Shown: positions 25,942-36,200 of the stretch, in pieces
Layout: every line of letters begins with the position of its first letter
Position numbering within the stretch: position 1 is the stretch's first letter
Assembly: GCA_002723295.1 (NCBI GenBank)
Contig: PBNP01000008.1
Location: 1-64,000 of the forward strand
Direction: 5' to 3'
Source of the DNA: Flavobacteriaceae bacterium
Lineage (GTDB): Bacteria; Bacteroidota; Bacteroidia; Flavobacteriales; Flavobacteriaceae
Length of the DNA: 64,000 nt
Position numbers and translations under genes: made by a program
Notes under the pieces: generated by a model
The model's database searches: none
Told to the model about the DNA's origin: nothing
What the model saw: only the letters and a program-made list of their open reading frames with translations

Positions 25942-27579
25942 TTAAAATCTATAAAGGTTAATTAATTGTTCTGTAGATTTGTTCTGAATGTTATTTGAGC
26001 GAGAATTTATAGTTATCAAGATTTTATTTGCCAACTCTTTACCTAACTCTACACCCCATTGGTCATAACTAAAAATATTCCAAAGAATTCCCTGAGTAAA
26101 AATTTTGGATTCATATAGTGAAATTAATGCCCCAAGATTATAAGGAGTAAGCTCTTTGATAAGAATTGAGTTCGTAGGACAATTGCCTTTAAAAATTTTA
26201 AAAGGCAATAACCTGTCTATTGATTTTGAAGAATAATTAGCTAATTCAAGTTCACGTATAACTTCAGATTTCTTTTTGCCTTTCATAAGCGCTTCAGTCT
26301 GTGCAAAAAAGTTTGCTATTAATTGATCTTGGTGTTCTTTTTCTTTATAAAGTGAATTTTTGAAACCAATAAAATCAGCTGGAATAAGCCTTGTCCCCTG
26401 ATGAATTAATTGAAAGAACGCATGTTGGGCATTTGTTCCTGTAGAGCCCCATATTATCGTGCCAGTTTGATAGGTTACATTTTCTCCATTTCGATCAACA
26501 CTTTTACCATTACTCTCCATTGAAGCTTGTTGGAGGTAATTTGGAAAACTTCTCAGGTATTGTGTATAAGGAATTATTACTTCAGTTTCAGCATTATAAA
26601 AGTTGTTGTACCAGACCCCTATAAAACTAAGAATCAAAGGCATGTTTTTTTCAAAGGGAGTTTTTTTAAAGTGAATATCCATAGCCTCTGCACCTTTCAA
26701 CAATTTTTCAAAATTTTCATATCCGATTGAAAGACAGATGCTTAATCCAGCTGAACTCCATAAGGAAAATCTTCCGCCAGTCCAGTTTTTCATTAAAAAA
26801 ACATTTTCTTTTGTAAGCCCATATTCTTTAATCTTTTGCGTGTTAGAGGATATGGCTATAAAATGTTTTGATAAACTTACCTCAGAAGAATTACTCAAAA
26901 ACCATTTTTTAATAGTTTTGGCATTTGTTATAGTTTCTTGGGTATTAAATGATTTAGAAACAATCAGAAATAGAGTTGTTTCTATAGGACATTTTTTAAG
27001 AACCTCATTTACATGATCTCCATCTACATTAGAGATAAAAAATGTAGTGAGATGATTTTTGTAAAACTCTAATGCCTCAGTTACCATTAAAGGACCTAGG
27101 TCGGATCCGCCAATTCCAACATTTACTATATGGGTAATACTTTTCCCTGTAAAGCCCTTCCATTCTCCAGAGATAATCTTATTCGAAAAAAGCTTCATTT
27201 TTTTTCTAACTGCATGAATTTCCGGAATGATATTTTTATTATCTATAAGTAATGAATCCATAGAAAAATTTCTTAGCGCAGTATGTAAAACAGCTCTATT
27301 TTCAGTTTGATTAATTTTTTCTCCTTCAAAGTATGCGTTGATTGCTTTTTCAAGACCAGCTTCTTTTGCAAACTCACACATGAGCAAAATTGTTTTTGAG
27401 TTTAATCTGTTTTTAGAATAATCAATAAAAAAATCCTCCCATTTTAAACTCATTCTTTTAGCTCTATCTGGATCATTCGTGAAATGGGTTTCAATAGAAG
27501 TCATTTTAATTTCGTCAAAATGACGCATTAGTGTTTTCCAGGATTTTAATTTTAGAGGGTTATTATTTGGTAGTTTCAT
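25942..27579 (-). CDS. pgi: Glucose-6-phosphate isomerase
   Basis: Starting at the ATG at 27579 gives about 545 residues. Key motifs are GIGGSDLGPLMVTEAL near residue 148, WTGGRFSLWSSAGLSI near 262, ESNGKSVDRNGE near 348 and WGSTGTNAQHAFFQLIHQGT near 370, with a Lys near residue 509 in the SYDQWGVELGKELANKI block. This is the classic PGI active site, interconverting glucose 6-phosphate and fructose 6-phosphate. The start lies inside the end of the M23 peptidase gene (17-base overlap), so it is probably coupled to it. A further ATG at 27597 is possible. Confidence 0.96.
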   Translation of the reverse strand: MKLPNNNPLKLKSWKTLMRHFDEIKMTSIETHFTNDPDRAKRMSLKWEDFFIDYSKNRLNSKTILLMCEFAKEAGLEKAINAYFEGEKINQTENRAVLHTALRNFSMDSLLIDNKNIIPEIHAVRKKMKLFSNKIISGEWKGFTGKSITHIVNVGIGGSDLGPLMVTEALEFYKNHLTTFFISNVDGDHVNEVLKKCPIETTLFLIVSKSFNTQETITNAKTIKKWFLSNSSEVSLSKHFIAISSNTQKIKEYGLTKENVFLMKNWTGGRFSLWSSAGLSICLSIGYENFEKLLKGAEAMDIHFKKTPFEKNMPLILSFIGVWYNNFYNAETEVIIPYTQYLRSFPNYLQQASMESNGKSVDRNGENVTYQTGTIIWGSTGTNAQHAFFQLIHQGTRLIPADFIGFKNSLYKEKEHQDQLIANFFAQTEALMKGKKKSEVIRELELANYSSKSIDRLLPFKIFKGNCPTNSILIKELTPYNLGALISLYESKIFTQGILWNIFSYDQWGVELGKELANKILITINSRSNNIQNKSTEQLINLYRF

Positions 27580-28876
27580 TATTCTTAGTTTGTTCATCTA
27601 CATTAGTCAAACTATTTAAAAATTCTGGCTCAAACGGCACACAATCAAGATCTAATTTTAGAGGCTCCATCAAAGATAAGTATTGTTTTTTTAGTTTGTT
27701 AGAAATTGGTTTTGCTTGCGGCAGTTTTTGTCTAAAAGGATCTACTTGTCTTCCATTTTTCCAGAACCTATAGCATACATGTGGCCCAGATGTATAACCT
27801 GTCATTCCTACCCATCCAATCACATCTCCTTGTTTTACATTTTGCCCACGCTTAACCTTTCTTTTTTTCATATGTAAATATTGGGTTTTATAAGTATTAT
27901 TATGTTTGATTGTAACATAATTGCCATTCGCTTTTGAGTATGAAGATTTAATAACTTTACCATTAGCAGTCGCCATAATGGGTGTCCCAACACTAGCGGC
28001 AAAGTCTGTGCCTTTATGTGGTCTAACCCTATTACCATAATATGCAATTCGCCGTTTAAGATTATATCGTGAAGAAATTCTGCTATATTTAACAGGGGCT
28101 TTTAAAAAAGCCCTTCTAAGATTATTTGCGTTTTCATCAAAATAGTCGATAATTCCTTTTTTGGTATCTGTTTCAAACTCAAAAGCATAAAGACCTCTAT
28201 TGTTATGCTCAAAATAAGCTGCTTTTATTTTTTCAATGCCTAAAGAAATGGAGTCATCTACAAATTTTTCGGTATATATAACCTTAAATCTGTTGCCTTT
28301 TTGAAGTCTAAAAAAATCGATAGTCCATGCATATACGTCTGATAAGTAATATGTTAATTGCTCATTTAGACCATTTTCTAGCATTGTTTCATATAATGAA
28401 CTGTTTATAACTCCTGCTGCTTCAAGTGTTACAATTCTTATAGATTTTTTGATTGTTTCTCCAAAAATGCTATCACGCAGCTGAATTCTCCAGTATGTTG
28501 CTAAGTCTGGCTCATAAATAATGGCATAAGGGACAGACAGAGAATCGTTTGAATAAAGCAAAGTATATGATTTTCCAATTTTTAATTTACGTGTGTTGAC
28601 TTGTTTTTTTGTTTTCTCTAAAATATCATGAACATCTGGATAATCAATCCCCTCCTTTTCCATGATGCTTCCAAATGTATCACCACGTTTAATTTTTTTT
28701 GTCTTTATATGAAAGTTGTTTAAGTCATATCCATAACGGAAATTTGGAATTAGCTTAACATTATCAATATCGGACGAAACATAATTTGAACTTTCATTAA
28801 ATTGGCATCCCATAAGCAGAATTAATATGGAGAAAACTTTAAATGATTTACTATAATTCAAATACTTTTTTTTCAA
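27563..28876 (-). CDS. M23-family peptidoglycan metallopeptidase lipoprotein
   Basis: This 437-residue protein has a lipoprotein signal ending ILLMGCQFNES. A LysM-like, OapA-type region around residues 55-105 includes KRGDTFGSIMEKEGI. The C-terminal M23 domain has PHKGTDFAASVGTPI near residue 288 (zinc-ligand His and Asp). The motif that is usually HxH reads SGPHVCYRFWKNGRQVDP, so the second His is replaced by Cys, a variant I believe is common in Flavobacteriia. It should cleave or remodel peptidoglycan cross-links in the periplasm. It is followed by the overlapping pgi gene. Confidence 0.88.
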   Translation of the reverse strand: MKKKYLNYSKSFKVFSILILLMGCQFNESSNYVSSDIDNVKLIPNFRYGYDLNNFHIKTKKIKRGDTFGSIMEKEGIDYPDVHDILEKTKKQVNTRKLKIGKSYTLLYSNDSLSVPYAIIYEPDLATYWRIQLRDSIFGETIKKSIRIVTLEAAGVINSSLYETMLENGLNEQLTYYLSDVYAWTIDFFRLQKGNRFKVIYTEKFVDDSISLGIEKIKAAYFEHNNRGLYAFEFETDTKKGIIDYFDENANNLRRAFLKAPVKYSRISSRYNLKRRIAYYGNRVRPHKGTDFAASVGTPIMATANGKVIKSSYSKANGNYVTIKHNNTYKTQYLHMKKRKVKRGQNVKQGDVIGWVGMTGYTSGPHVCYRFWKNGRQVDPFRQKLPQAKPISNKLKKQYLSLMEPLKLDLDCVPFEPEFLNSLTNVDEQTKNNETTK

Positions 28877-28937
28877 AGTTCTTAAAAATGAATTGAAAAA
28901 ATTAAATTCATTATTAAAGTTATTAAAAGATTATCCT

Positions 28938-29783
28938 TTAATTCACTTTAACTTTAAATGGATGTTTAATATTTTTAAAATTTTCTAGATCACATTTTAT
29001 AGATCCAATTACTAAATTGGCCTGCATCCTTATAGGAATTCTGTTACGATCATTGGATACCCATAGAACTATCCCCTCATCTTCTCTAAAAACTCGCCCC
29101 TTTTGAACTACAGGAATTAATTTCATGCATTCTATTTTCCCAAATTTTGTTTCCAAATTTTCAACACCTAAATATTTGAGATTAAACTCATAATTTTCTT
29201 TATCAAAAAACATATTTACCTTAAAAGTTTGGTTCAAAAAATTTTTTGATGGATAATAATTTCTTAAATAATAGAATGTAGATAATAAATCTTGTGTGTT
29301 TTCCTTAATTGAATAAAATGACTTTTCTTTATTTTTTATATCATTTACAAATGCCAAATGATTTTGTTGGTCAAATTCAATAGTTAAATTTTTTGTATAC
29401 CCCCCTTCATCAATATTTCTAATAAATTTTAAAGGCTGAGTAAATTTAGTGTCAAAGAATGTATCATAATGGTCTTCTACACGAAAGAAAAAGCGAAGTA
29501 AACCAGTAGATTTTCCATATCCTTTTGCATGAATAACTGGAGTCCCTTTAATAGTATCAGCTTTAAGAGTTACAGATGCGTAACTTGCATTAAAGATTCC
29601 ATAGTGAATTCTAAATTGAAGCCATTCTCCATCTTTAAAAGCACTTTTTGATGAAATTGGCTTTTTTAGAACCATAGTATCTTCAACTATTTGTCCACAG
29701 ATGTCTAATCCAAAGAACAAACATGAAAACATAAATATTCTTGAAATCTTAAAACAGATAAATTTAAATTGCATTTTCATCAA
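28938..29783 (-). CDS. DUF3108 periplasmic protein
   Basis: This 281-residue protein has an N-terminal hydrophobic signal (ISRIFMFSCLFFGLDICGQ). The mature part is rich in beta strands: FKDGEWLQFRIHYGIFNASY, a VEDHYDTFFD block, IRNIDEGGYTKN, and the C-terminal GIVLWVSNDRNRIPIRM. This is the DUF3108 pattern of envelope proteins with a LolA-like barrel character. Its function is not known. The start follows the uvrC stop by 8 bases on the same strand, and the M23 peptidase gene lies downstream, consistent with an envelope operon. Confidence 0.82.
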   Translation of the reverse strand: MMKMQFKFICFKISRIFMFSCLFFGLDICGQIVEDTMVLKKPISSKSAFKDGEWLQFRIHYGIFNASYASVTLKADTIKGTPVIHAKGYGKSTGLLRFFFRVEDHYDTFFDTKFTQPLKFIRNIDEGGYTKNLTIEFDQQNHLAFVNDIKNKEKSFYSIKENTQDLLSTFYYLRNYYPSKNFLNQTFKVNMFFDKENYEFNLKYLGVENLETKFGKIECMKLIPVVQKGRVFREDEGIVLWVSNDRNRIPIRMQANLVIGSIKCDLENFKNIKHPFKVKVN

Positions 29784-29791
29784 ATATAATG

Positions 29792-31549
29792 TTAAATGAT
29801 AGTTTTTTTATTTGTTAATGTTTGATGTATTTTTTTAATTAGATTTGTTGCCTTGGAAACCCCTATTATTTCTGTTATTTCGTTCTTAGTTGCATTCTTA
29901 ATGTTCTTAAAAGACTTGAATTTTTTTATAAGTTTAATGCGAGTTTTTGGCCCAATTCCTTCAATATCATCTAAAACAGAAGATAAAGCAGCCTTACTTC
30001 TCTTTGATCTATGAAAATTTAATCCAAACCTATGAGCTTCATTTCGCAAACGCTGAATAACCTTTAAAGTCTCTGACCTTTTATCAAGATATAAAGGAAT
30101 AGAATCCCCAGGATAATAAATTTCTTCTAATCTTTTTGCAATACCAATTACAGCGATTTTATCCCTTAAACCTAATTTGTCAATACTTTTCATGGCAGAT
30201 GATAGCTGTCCTTTTCCTCCGTCAACAATTATTAATTGTGGCAGAGATCTTTTCTCATTTAAGATGCGGGTGTATCTTCTAAAAACCACCTCCTGTATTG
30301 AGGCAAAATCATTAATTCCCCGTACAGATTTTATATTAAAACATCGGTATTCTTTTTTTTGTGGTTTAATATTATTAAAAACAACACAAGCAGCAACAGC
30401 ATTAGCCCCATTAATATTAGAGATATCAAAGCATTCTATATGATAAGGATCTTGACTCAATTTTAAATCTAATTTCATTTGCGAGAGGATTCTTATAGCA
30501 TGCCTTTCTGGATCCAGAATTTTCGTTTGTTTAAATCTTTCAACCCTATATGCTTTGGCATTTTTTAAAGACAGATCAAGTAGTTTTCTTTTTTCTCCAA
30601 TTTTTGGAATTATAGTTTTAATATTTCCTCCAAGATTAATATAAAATGGGAGAATAAGCTTGATAGATTTAGACTTAAATCTCTTCCTTAATTCAATTAT
30701 TGAAAGTCTTAGAATTTCTTTATTAGATTCATTCAAAGTTTTTTTAAGCTCTATATTATAAGAGCTAGTTATAGAGCCAAAGGCGATTTGCATAAAATTT
30801 ACATAAGCAAAGGCATCATCTGAGCAAATTGAAAAAATATCTATATCAGAAATTTTAGGATTTACAATTGTTGACTTAGCCTGATAATTATATAAAATTT
30901 CAAGTTTTTCCTTTATTTCTTGAGCTTTTTCAAATTCCATGGAATCAGAATAAGTTTTCATTTGACTTTTAAAATCATCTATTGAATTTTTAAAATTTCC
31001 ATTAATAATAAATTTTATTGAATCTATGTCCATTTCAATTTGCTTTGAACTTATCTTTGTTTTTTCTTTTTTTAACAGATGAATTAGTTCATGATTTAAA
31101 AAGGGGTATAAATCTTTTATTAATTTGATTAAGAGCTTAACGCTTTTAACACTGGTAAAGGGACCAAAATATTCATCATCATTTTTTGTGGGACTTCTTG
31201 TATAAAATATTTTTGGAGCAGGATTCTTTTTTATACAAATCCATGGATATGTTTTATCGTCTTTTAAATGAATATTGTATTTGGGTTTAAATTTTTTTAT
31301 AAGTGTATTTTCTAGAAGTAAAGCATCCGTTTCAGTTTCAACAACAATATTTTCAATACTTACAATTTGTTTAACAAGCAATTTTGTTTTATAATGAGTA
31401 TGAACCCTATTAAAATATGATGCCACCCTTTTTTTTATGTTTTTCGCCTTTCCTATATAAATAATTTGATTATTCTTGTTTAAAAATTTATATATCCCTG
31501 GGTTATCTGGCAATGTTTTTATTTGTATGTTGAGAGCAGAAACTTTCAT
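29792..31549 (-). CDS. uvrC: UvrABC system protein C
   Basis: This 585-residue protein has, in order, the GIY-YIG nuclease domain (PGIYKF and IIYIGKAK, residues 18-37), the UVR helical hairpin (DSMEFEKAQEIKEKLEIL near 205), the RNase H-like nuclease domain (ECFDISNINGANAVAACV near 372 and LIIVDGGKGQLSSA near 440) and a C-terminal helix-hairpin-helix (VLDDIEGIGPKTRIKLIK). It makes the dual incisions in nucleotide excision repair. The length is normal. It is divergent from the broken cyclo-ligase gene. Confidence 0.97.
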   Translation of the reverse strand: MKVSALNIQIKTLPDNPGIYKFLNKNNQIIYIGKAKNIKKRVASYFNRVHTHYKTKLLVKQIVSIENIVVETETDALLLENTLIKKFKPKYNIHLKDDKTYPWICIKKNPAPKIFYTRSPTKNDDEYFGPFTSVKSVKLLIKLIKDLYPFLNHELIHLLKKEKTKISSKQIEMDIDSIKFIINGNFKNSIDDFKSQMKTYSDSMEFEKAQEIKEKLEILYNYQAKSTIVNPKISDIDIFSICSDDAFAYVNFMQIAFGSITSSYNIELKKTLNESNKEILRLSIIELRKRFKSKSIKLILPFYINLGGNIKTIIPKIGEKRKLLDLSLKNAKAYRVERFKQTKILDPERHAIRILSQMKLDLKLSQDPYHIECFDISNINGANAVAACVVFNNIKPQKKEYRCFNIKSVRGINDFASIQEVVFRRYTRILNEKRSLPQLIIVDGGKGQLSSAMKSIDKLGLRDKIAVIGIAKRLEEIYYPGDSIPLYLDKRSETLKVIQRLRNEAHRFGLNFHRSKRSKAALSSVLDDIEGIGPKTRIKLIKKFKSFKNIKNATKNEITEIIGVSKATNLIKKIHQTLTNKKTII

Positions 31550-31611
31550 TAAATTAGGTTGGTTTTTCTTTTTATAAAATAAGTTCTAAATTTTAAATAT
31601 ATAATCGTTCA

Positions 31612-32177
31612 ATGCAAAATTTTAAAAAAAATATAAGAAAAAAATATCAGCTTAAACGAAATGCTTTATCCTCTAATAATATTAAAGAATTGAGCCTGCA
31701 AATAGCAAATAAATGTTTAGAGATTCCAATTTGGAAAAAAAATTTTTATCATATATTTTTAAGTATAAAACAGAAAAATGAAGTTGACACTGAGCCTTTG
31801 CTCTCTTTGTTGATGGGCAAGAATAAGAAAATCATTATTCCTAAGATAAACAAAAAAATACTTTAGATAATATTTTATTGGACGAAAACACCATTATAAA
31901 AACTAATGATTTTGGAATTCCTGAACCTCAAAATGGAGTTTTGTTGATAAATAGAAAAATTGAAGTAGTATTTGTTCCATTGTATGCTTTTGATCTAAAG
32001 GGTCATAGAGTTGGATATGGTAAGGGGTTTTATGATAAACTTTTAGCCAATTGTAGACCAGAAACTATAAAAGTTGGAGTATGTTTTTTTAATGCAGTTA
32101 ATAAAATATCTGATATCTCTAAACATGATATATCTTTAAATTATGTTGTGACACCTAACGCTACTTTTGATTTTTAG
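31612..32177 (+). pseudogene. 5-formyltetrahydrofolate cyclo-ligase, frameshifted
   Basis: The N-terminal part (31612-31866) encodes FKKNIRKKYQLKRNALSS and stops prematurely at TAG. The C-terminal part, in another frame from about 31860, encodes LDENTIIKTNDFGIPEP, FVPLYAFDLKGHRVGYGKG and FYDKLLANC, which is the MTHFS active-site region. The break falls at seven A residues (31852-31858). One extra A would restore a single protein of about 188 residues, the normal family length. The enzyme converts 5-formyl-THF to methenyl-THF. The gene is truly frameshifted, miscalled, or read by frameshifting. Confidence 0.85.
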
Positions 32178-32820
32178 AAAATATATTTTTGTTAAAAAAA
32201 ATTAATATTGCTACTCCAATGCTTATAGCTGAATCAGCAATATTAAAGATGTATTGAAAGAAAAGATAATTCTTTCCACCGATAAAAGGCATCCATCCTG
32301 GCCAAGTCCATTCAATTAATGGAAATTGAATCATGTCAACTACATTTCCATAAAATATTGGGGCATAACCTTTACTTGGTAAAAATGTAGAGATTTGCTG
32401 ATAACTATGATCAAATATTACACCATAAAACACAGAGTCAATAATGTTACCAATTGCTCCAGCCAAAATTAAACATAATGACCAACGCAAATAAATAGAA
32501 CTTTTATTTATATAAATATTCCTCATCCAAAAACCAATAAATAGAATTGCAATTAGACGAAAAACGGTTAGAAATAATTTTGCTGATTTTTCAGTAAGAA
32601 AAGGGATAATATCGTTAAGTTTCGCCCCCATAGCCATTCCTTTATTTTCGACAAAAAGAATTTTGAAAAACCCCCAATCAAGTATGGCCTGATCAAAGAA
32701 AATAGTAAGAGGATAATTTAATTTTATATAAAATTTTGTCGATTGATCAATCAAGATGATTATTATCACTATAATAAAACCGTGAATAAGTCTATTATTA
32801 TTTAGAAGTGGGAAATTCAT
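32161..32820 (-). CDS. lspA: Lipoprotein signal peptidase (signal peptidase II)
   Basis: This 219-residue membrane protein has four main hydrophobic helices and the LspA motifs DQSTKFYIKLN near residue 25, FVENKGMAMGAKL near 56, YGNVVDMIQFPL near 158 and FNIADSAISIGVAILI near 190. The two catalytic Asp residues lie in the VVDM and NIAD blocks. It cleaves prolipoproteins after diacylglyceryl transfer, relevant to the many lipoproteins encoded here. It has an insertion compared with the E. coli enzyme, as is usual in this phylum. Its 3' end overlaps the cyclo-ligase gene by 17 bases. Confidence 0.96.
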   Translation of the reverse strand: MNFPLLNNNRLIHGFIIVIIIILIDQSTKFYIKLNYPLTIFFDQAILDWGFFKILFVENKGMAMGAKLNDIIPFLTEKSAKLFLTVFRLIAILFIGFWMRNIYINKSSIYLRWSLCLILAGAIGNIIDSVFYGVIFDHSYQQISTFLPSKGYAPIFYGNVVDMIQFPLIEWTWPGWMPFIGGKNYLFFQYIFNIADSAISIGVAILIFFNKNIFSKNQK

Positions 32821-32891
32821 TTACTCATAAAAAGGGTTAAATTACTTTTTGAAAGATTCTGTTTGTGATAATTATTATGAAAAACAAAATA

Positions 32892-33272
32892 TCACTTTTG
32901 CATGTTTTTTGCCTCAATGCTAAGAGTAGCATGAGGAACTAAAAATAAACGTTTTTTATTTATTAATTTTCCAGTTATCCGACAGACACCATATGTTTTG
33001 TTTTCTATTCGCACTAAAGCATTTTTCAAATCACGAATAAACTTTTCTTGTCTAAGGGCAAGCTGTGTATTTGCCTCTTTAGACATAGTCTCAGACCCCT
33101 CTTCAAAAGCTTTGAATGTAGGAGAAGTGTCTTCTGTTCCATTATTCCCATCATTCATATAAGAGCTTTTAAGCAAGCCTAAATCAGCTTTGGCCTTGAC
33201 AATCTTTTCTTCAATTACTTTTTTAAAATTTTCTAAATCTTTATCAGAATATTTATTTTTAGATGTTTTCAT
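32892..33272 (-). CDS. DksA/TraR-like protein without a zinc finger
   Basis: This 126-residue protein has a coiled-coil N-terminal half, an acidic region (NNGTEDTSPTFKAFEEG) and the C-terminal block YGVCRITGKLINKKRLFLVP followed by HATLSIEAK. The layout is that of Bacteroidota DksA/TraR family members, but only one of the four zinc-binding Cys residues is kept. It may bind RNA polymerase through the secondary channel, though this is unproven. It overlaps the ileS stop by 4 bases (ATGA), so its expression is tied to ileS, and lspA follows. Confidence 0.85.
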   Translation of the reverse strand: MKTSKNKYSDKDLENFKKVIEEKIVKAKADLGLLKSSYMNDGNNGTEDTSPTFKAFEEGSETMSKEANTQLALRQEKFIRDLKNALVRIENKTYGVCRITGKLINKKRLFLVPHATLSIEAKNMQK

Positions 33273-36200
33273 TCGTTTATTTTTTTAATAAAAACTCGAG
33301 AATTTATTTTATCAAAACTCAACTTAATTCCCCCATCTACAATATCAGCAAACTTAATTGAACTTGCAAGTGTTTCATTTTTTATGTAATCTTTATAGGT
33401 TTTAATTACATTATATAAAACGGAATCGTTTTCTATAACAATTTCAATTTTATCTATTACTTCTAGCCCTATATCTTTTCTTTGATTTTGAACTCTATTT
33501 ACAAACTCTCTAGCAATTCCTTCTTCAATCAAATTATTATCTAGCCTAATGTCTAAAGCTACAGTATGTCCATCACCGTAAGCAACTAACCAACCTTCTA
33601 TATCTTTGGAACTAATTTCAACATCAGGCCGAGCTAATTTAATGCTTTTTTTATTAATTATTAATTCAAATTCTCCAGTATCTTCAAGTAATTGTATTTG
33701 CTTTGAAGACATTTTTTGAATTGCTTTTCCAATATTTTTTAGTTCTTTTCCAAATTTAGGTCCAAGAATTTTATAATTAGGACGAATTTCTTTAATCAAA
33801 AGAGCGCTAGTATTATCAAGAATTTCAATTTCTTTTACATTGATTTCAGACTTTAATTGGTCTTCAATTAACTTAATGGTTGTGATTTCTTTTTTTGATT
33901 TTACAGGAACAAGTAACTTGCGGAGAGGCTGACGAACTTTAATTTGTTCTTTTTTTCGAAGAGAAAGTGCTAATGATGAAATAGTCCTAGCTGAGTTAAT
34001 TCTCTTTTGAAGGGCTAGATTAATTAGAGATTCATTGGCAACAGGAAAATCTGTTAAGTGGACTGAAATAGGCAATTTTTCTTTTGAAGACTTTGTTAAA
34101 TCAATATAGAGATGATCCATATAAAACGGCGCAATCGGAGCGGCTAATTTTGTAAGTGTTATTAAACATTCATAGAGAGTTTGATAAGCGGCCAATTTTT
34201 CATTACCATATGCCCCTTTCCAAAATTTTCTCCGACTTAATCTGACATACCAATTACTTAATTTTTCTTGCACAAAGTCAGAAATAAATCGAGCTGCTTT
34301 AGTAGGCTCATAATTTTCATATGAATTTTCAACATCTTTAATTAAAGTATTAAGTTCAGATAATATCCAATTGTCTAGCTCGTCTCTTTTTGTAATCAAG
34401 ATTTGTTTTTCATCTGGAGAAAACCCATCAATATTTGCATATAAACTGAAAAACGAATATGTATTGTAAAGAGTTCCAAAAAATTTTCTTTGAACTTCAG
34501 CAATCCCATTTATATCAAATTTTAAATTGTCCCATGGATTTGAATTAGAAATCATATACCAGCGAGTAGCATCTGGACCAAAATTATTTATAGTATCAAA
34601 AGGGTCAACAGCGTTCCCAAGTCTTTTTGACATTTTGTGCCCTTTCTTATCTAAAACTAAACCATTTGAAATAACATTTTTGTAAGAAAGGTTGTTAAAG
34701 ACAATTGTACTAATTGTGTGTAAAGTGTAAAACCATCCTCTTGTTTGGTCAACCCCTTCAGCGATATAGTCAGCTGGAAAAGCTATTTTGTCATCTATTT
34801 TTTCTTTGTTTTCAAAAGGATAATGCCATTGGGCATATGGCATTGAGCCTGAATCAAACCAAACATCAATCAAATCATTTTCACGATAAAGAGGGGTTTT
34901 TTTATCATCACTTACTAAAATAATTGAATCAACAACGTTTTTATGAAGATCAATTTTTTTATAATTTTCATCACTCATCTCATCTATAATAAACCCTTCA
35001 AAAGGGTTCTCCTTTGCAAATCCAGAATTTACTGAAAGTAAAATCTCGTTTATTAATTCTTTAACAGAGCCAATTACTTTAATAATTGATCTGTCTTCAG
35101 AACACCATATAGGAAGAGGAATGCCCCAGAATCTTGACCTAGAAAGATTCCAGTCATTTGCATTAGAAACCCAATTTCCAAAACGTCCTTCTCCAGTTGA
35201 TTCTGGTTTCCAATTAATTTTATTATTTAAGTCAACCATTCTTTTTCTAACATCACTTACTTTGATAAACCAAGAATTTAAAGGATAGTATAGTAAAGGT
35301 TTATCTGTTCTCCAACAATTAGGATATGAGTGCACATGCTTTTCAACTTTAAATGCAAGATTTTCTTTTTTAAGTTTAATTGCTATTTCAACATCCACAG
35401 AATATTCAGGGATTTGATTTTTTTCATAATATTCGTTTTTTACATATTTTCCTCCGAGACTTCCTAATTCTTTCCTGAATTTTCCATTAAGATCAACTAA
35501 AGGGACATGTTGATCCTTTTCATCAAGAACTAACAATGGGGGTATTTCTGGAACAGCTTGTTTTGCCGCTTTAGCATCATCAGCACCAAAAGTTGGAGCA
35601 GCATGAACAATTCCAGTGCCTTCATCTGTAGTGACAAAATTAGCAGAAATAACTCTGAAGGCATTTTCAGGATTTGAAATTGGCTGTGGAGACGATTTCC
35701 AAATTTTTTCATATCTAATACCTATTAATTCTTCACCAAAATGTTCACTATCTATATAGAAAGGAATTTTTTTGTCTTTTGGAGTATAATTATTAAGTTC
35801 TTTAATTTCTTTCACCTTTTCAAATTTACCGCCAAATTGTTTTGCAATAAGAGAAGTTGCAATTATGATTCTAATAGGCAAGAAAGTATACTGATTAAAA
35901 GTTTTAATTATTGAATATTTTATTTGAGAACCAACAATTAATGCGGTATTAGAAGGCAAAGTCCATGGAGTAGTTGTCCAAGCTAAAAAGTATATGTTTT
36001 CATTCTTATTTATAGAAGGGGGTAAAGTAGTATTAATTACTTTAAACATAGCAGTAATTGATGTGTCACTTACATCTTTGTAAGTTCCAGGCTGATTGAG
36101 CTCATGTGAACTTATGCCTGTTCCAGCTTTTGGAGAATAGGGCTGGACACTGTAGCCCTTATATAATAGTCCTTTGTTATAAATTTGTTTAATTAACCAC

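Noticed and set aside
25929-25951. AT-only hairpin between recJ and pgi
   Set aside because: The stem is almost entirely A/T and overlaps the pgi stop codon, so it is too weak to call a terminator.
31846-31866. Programmed -1 frameshift site in the cyclo-ligase gene
   Set aside because: The phase is C AAA AAA, not the A AAA AAA slippery form, and no downstream structure was seen, so a base deletion is simpler.
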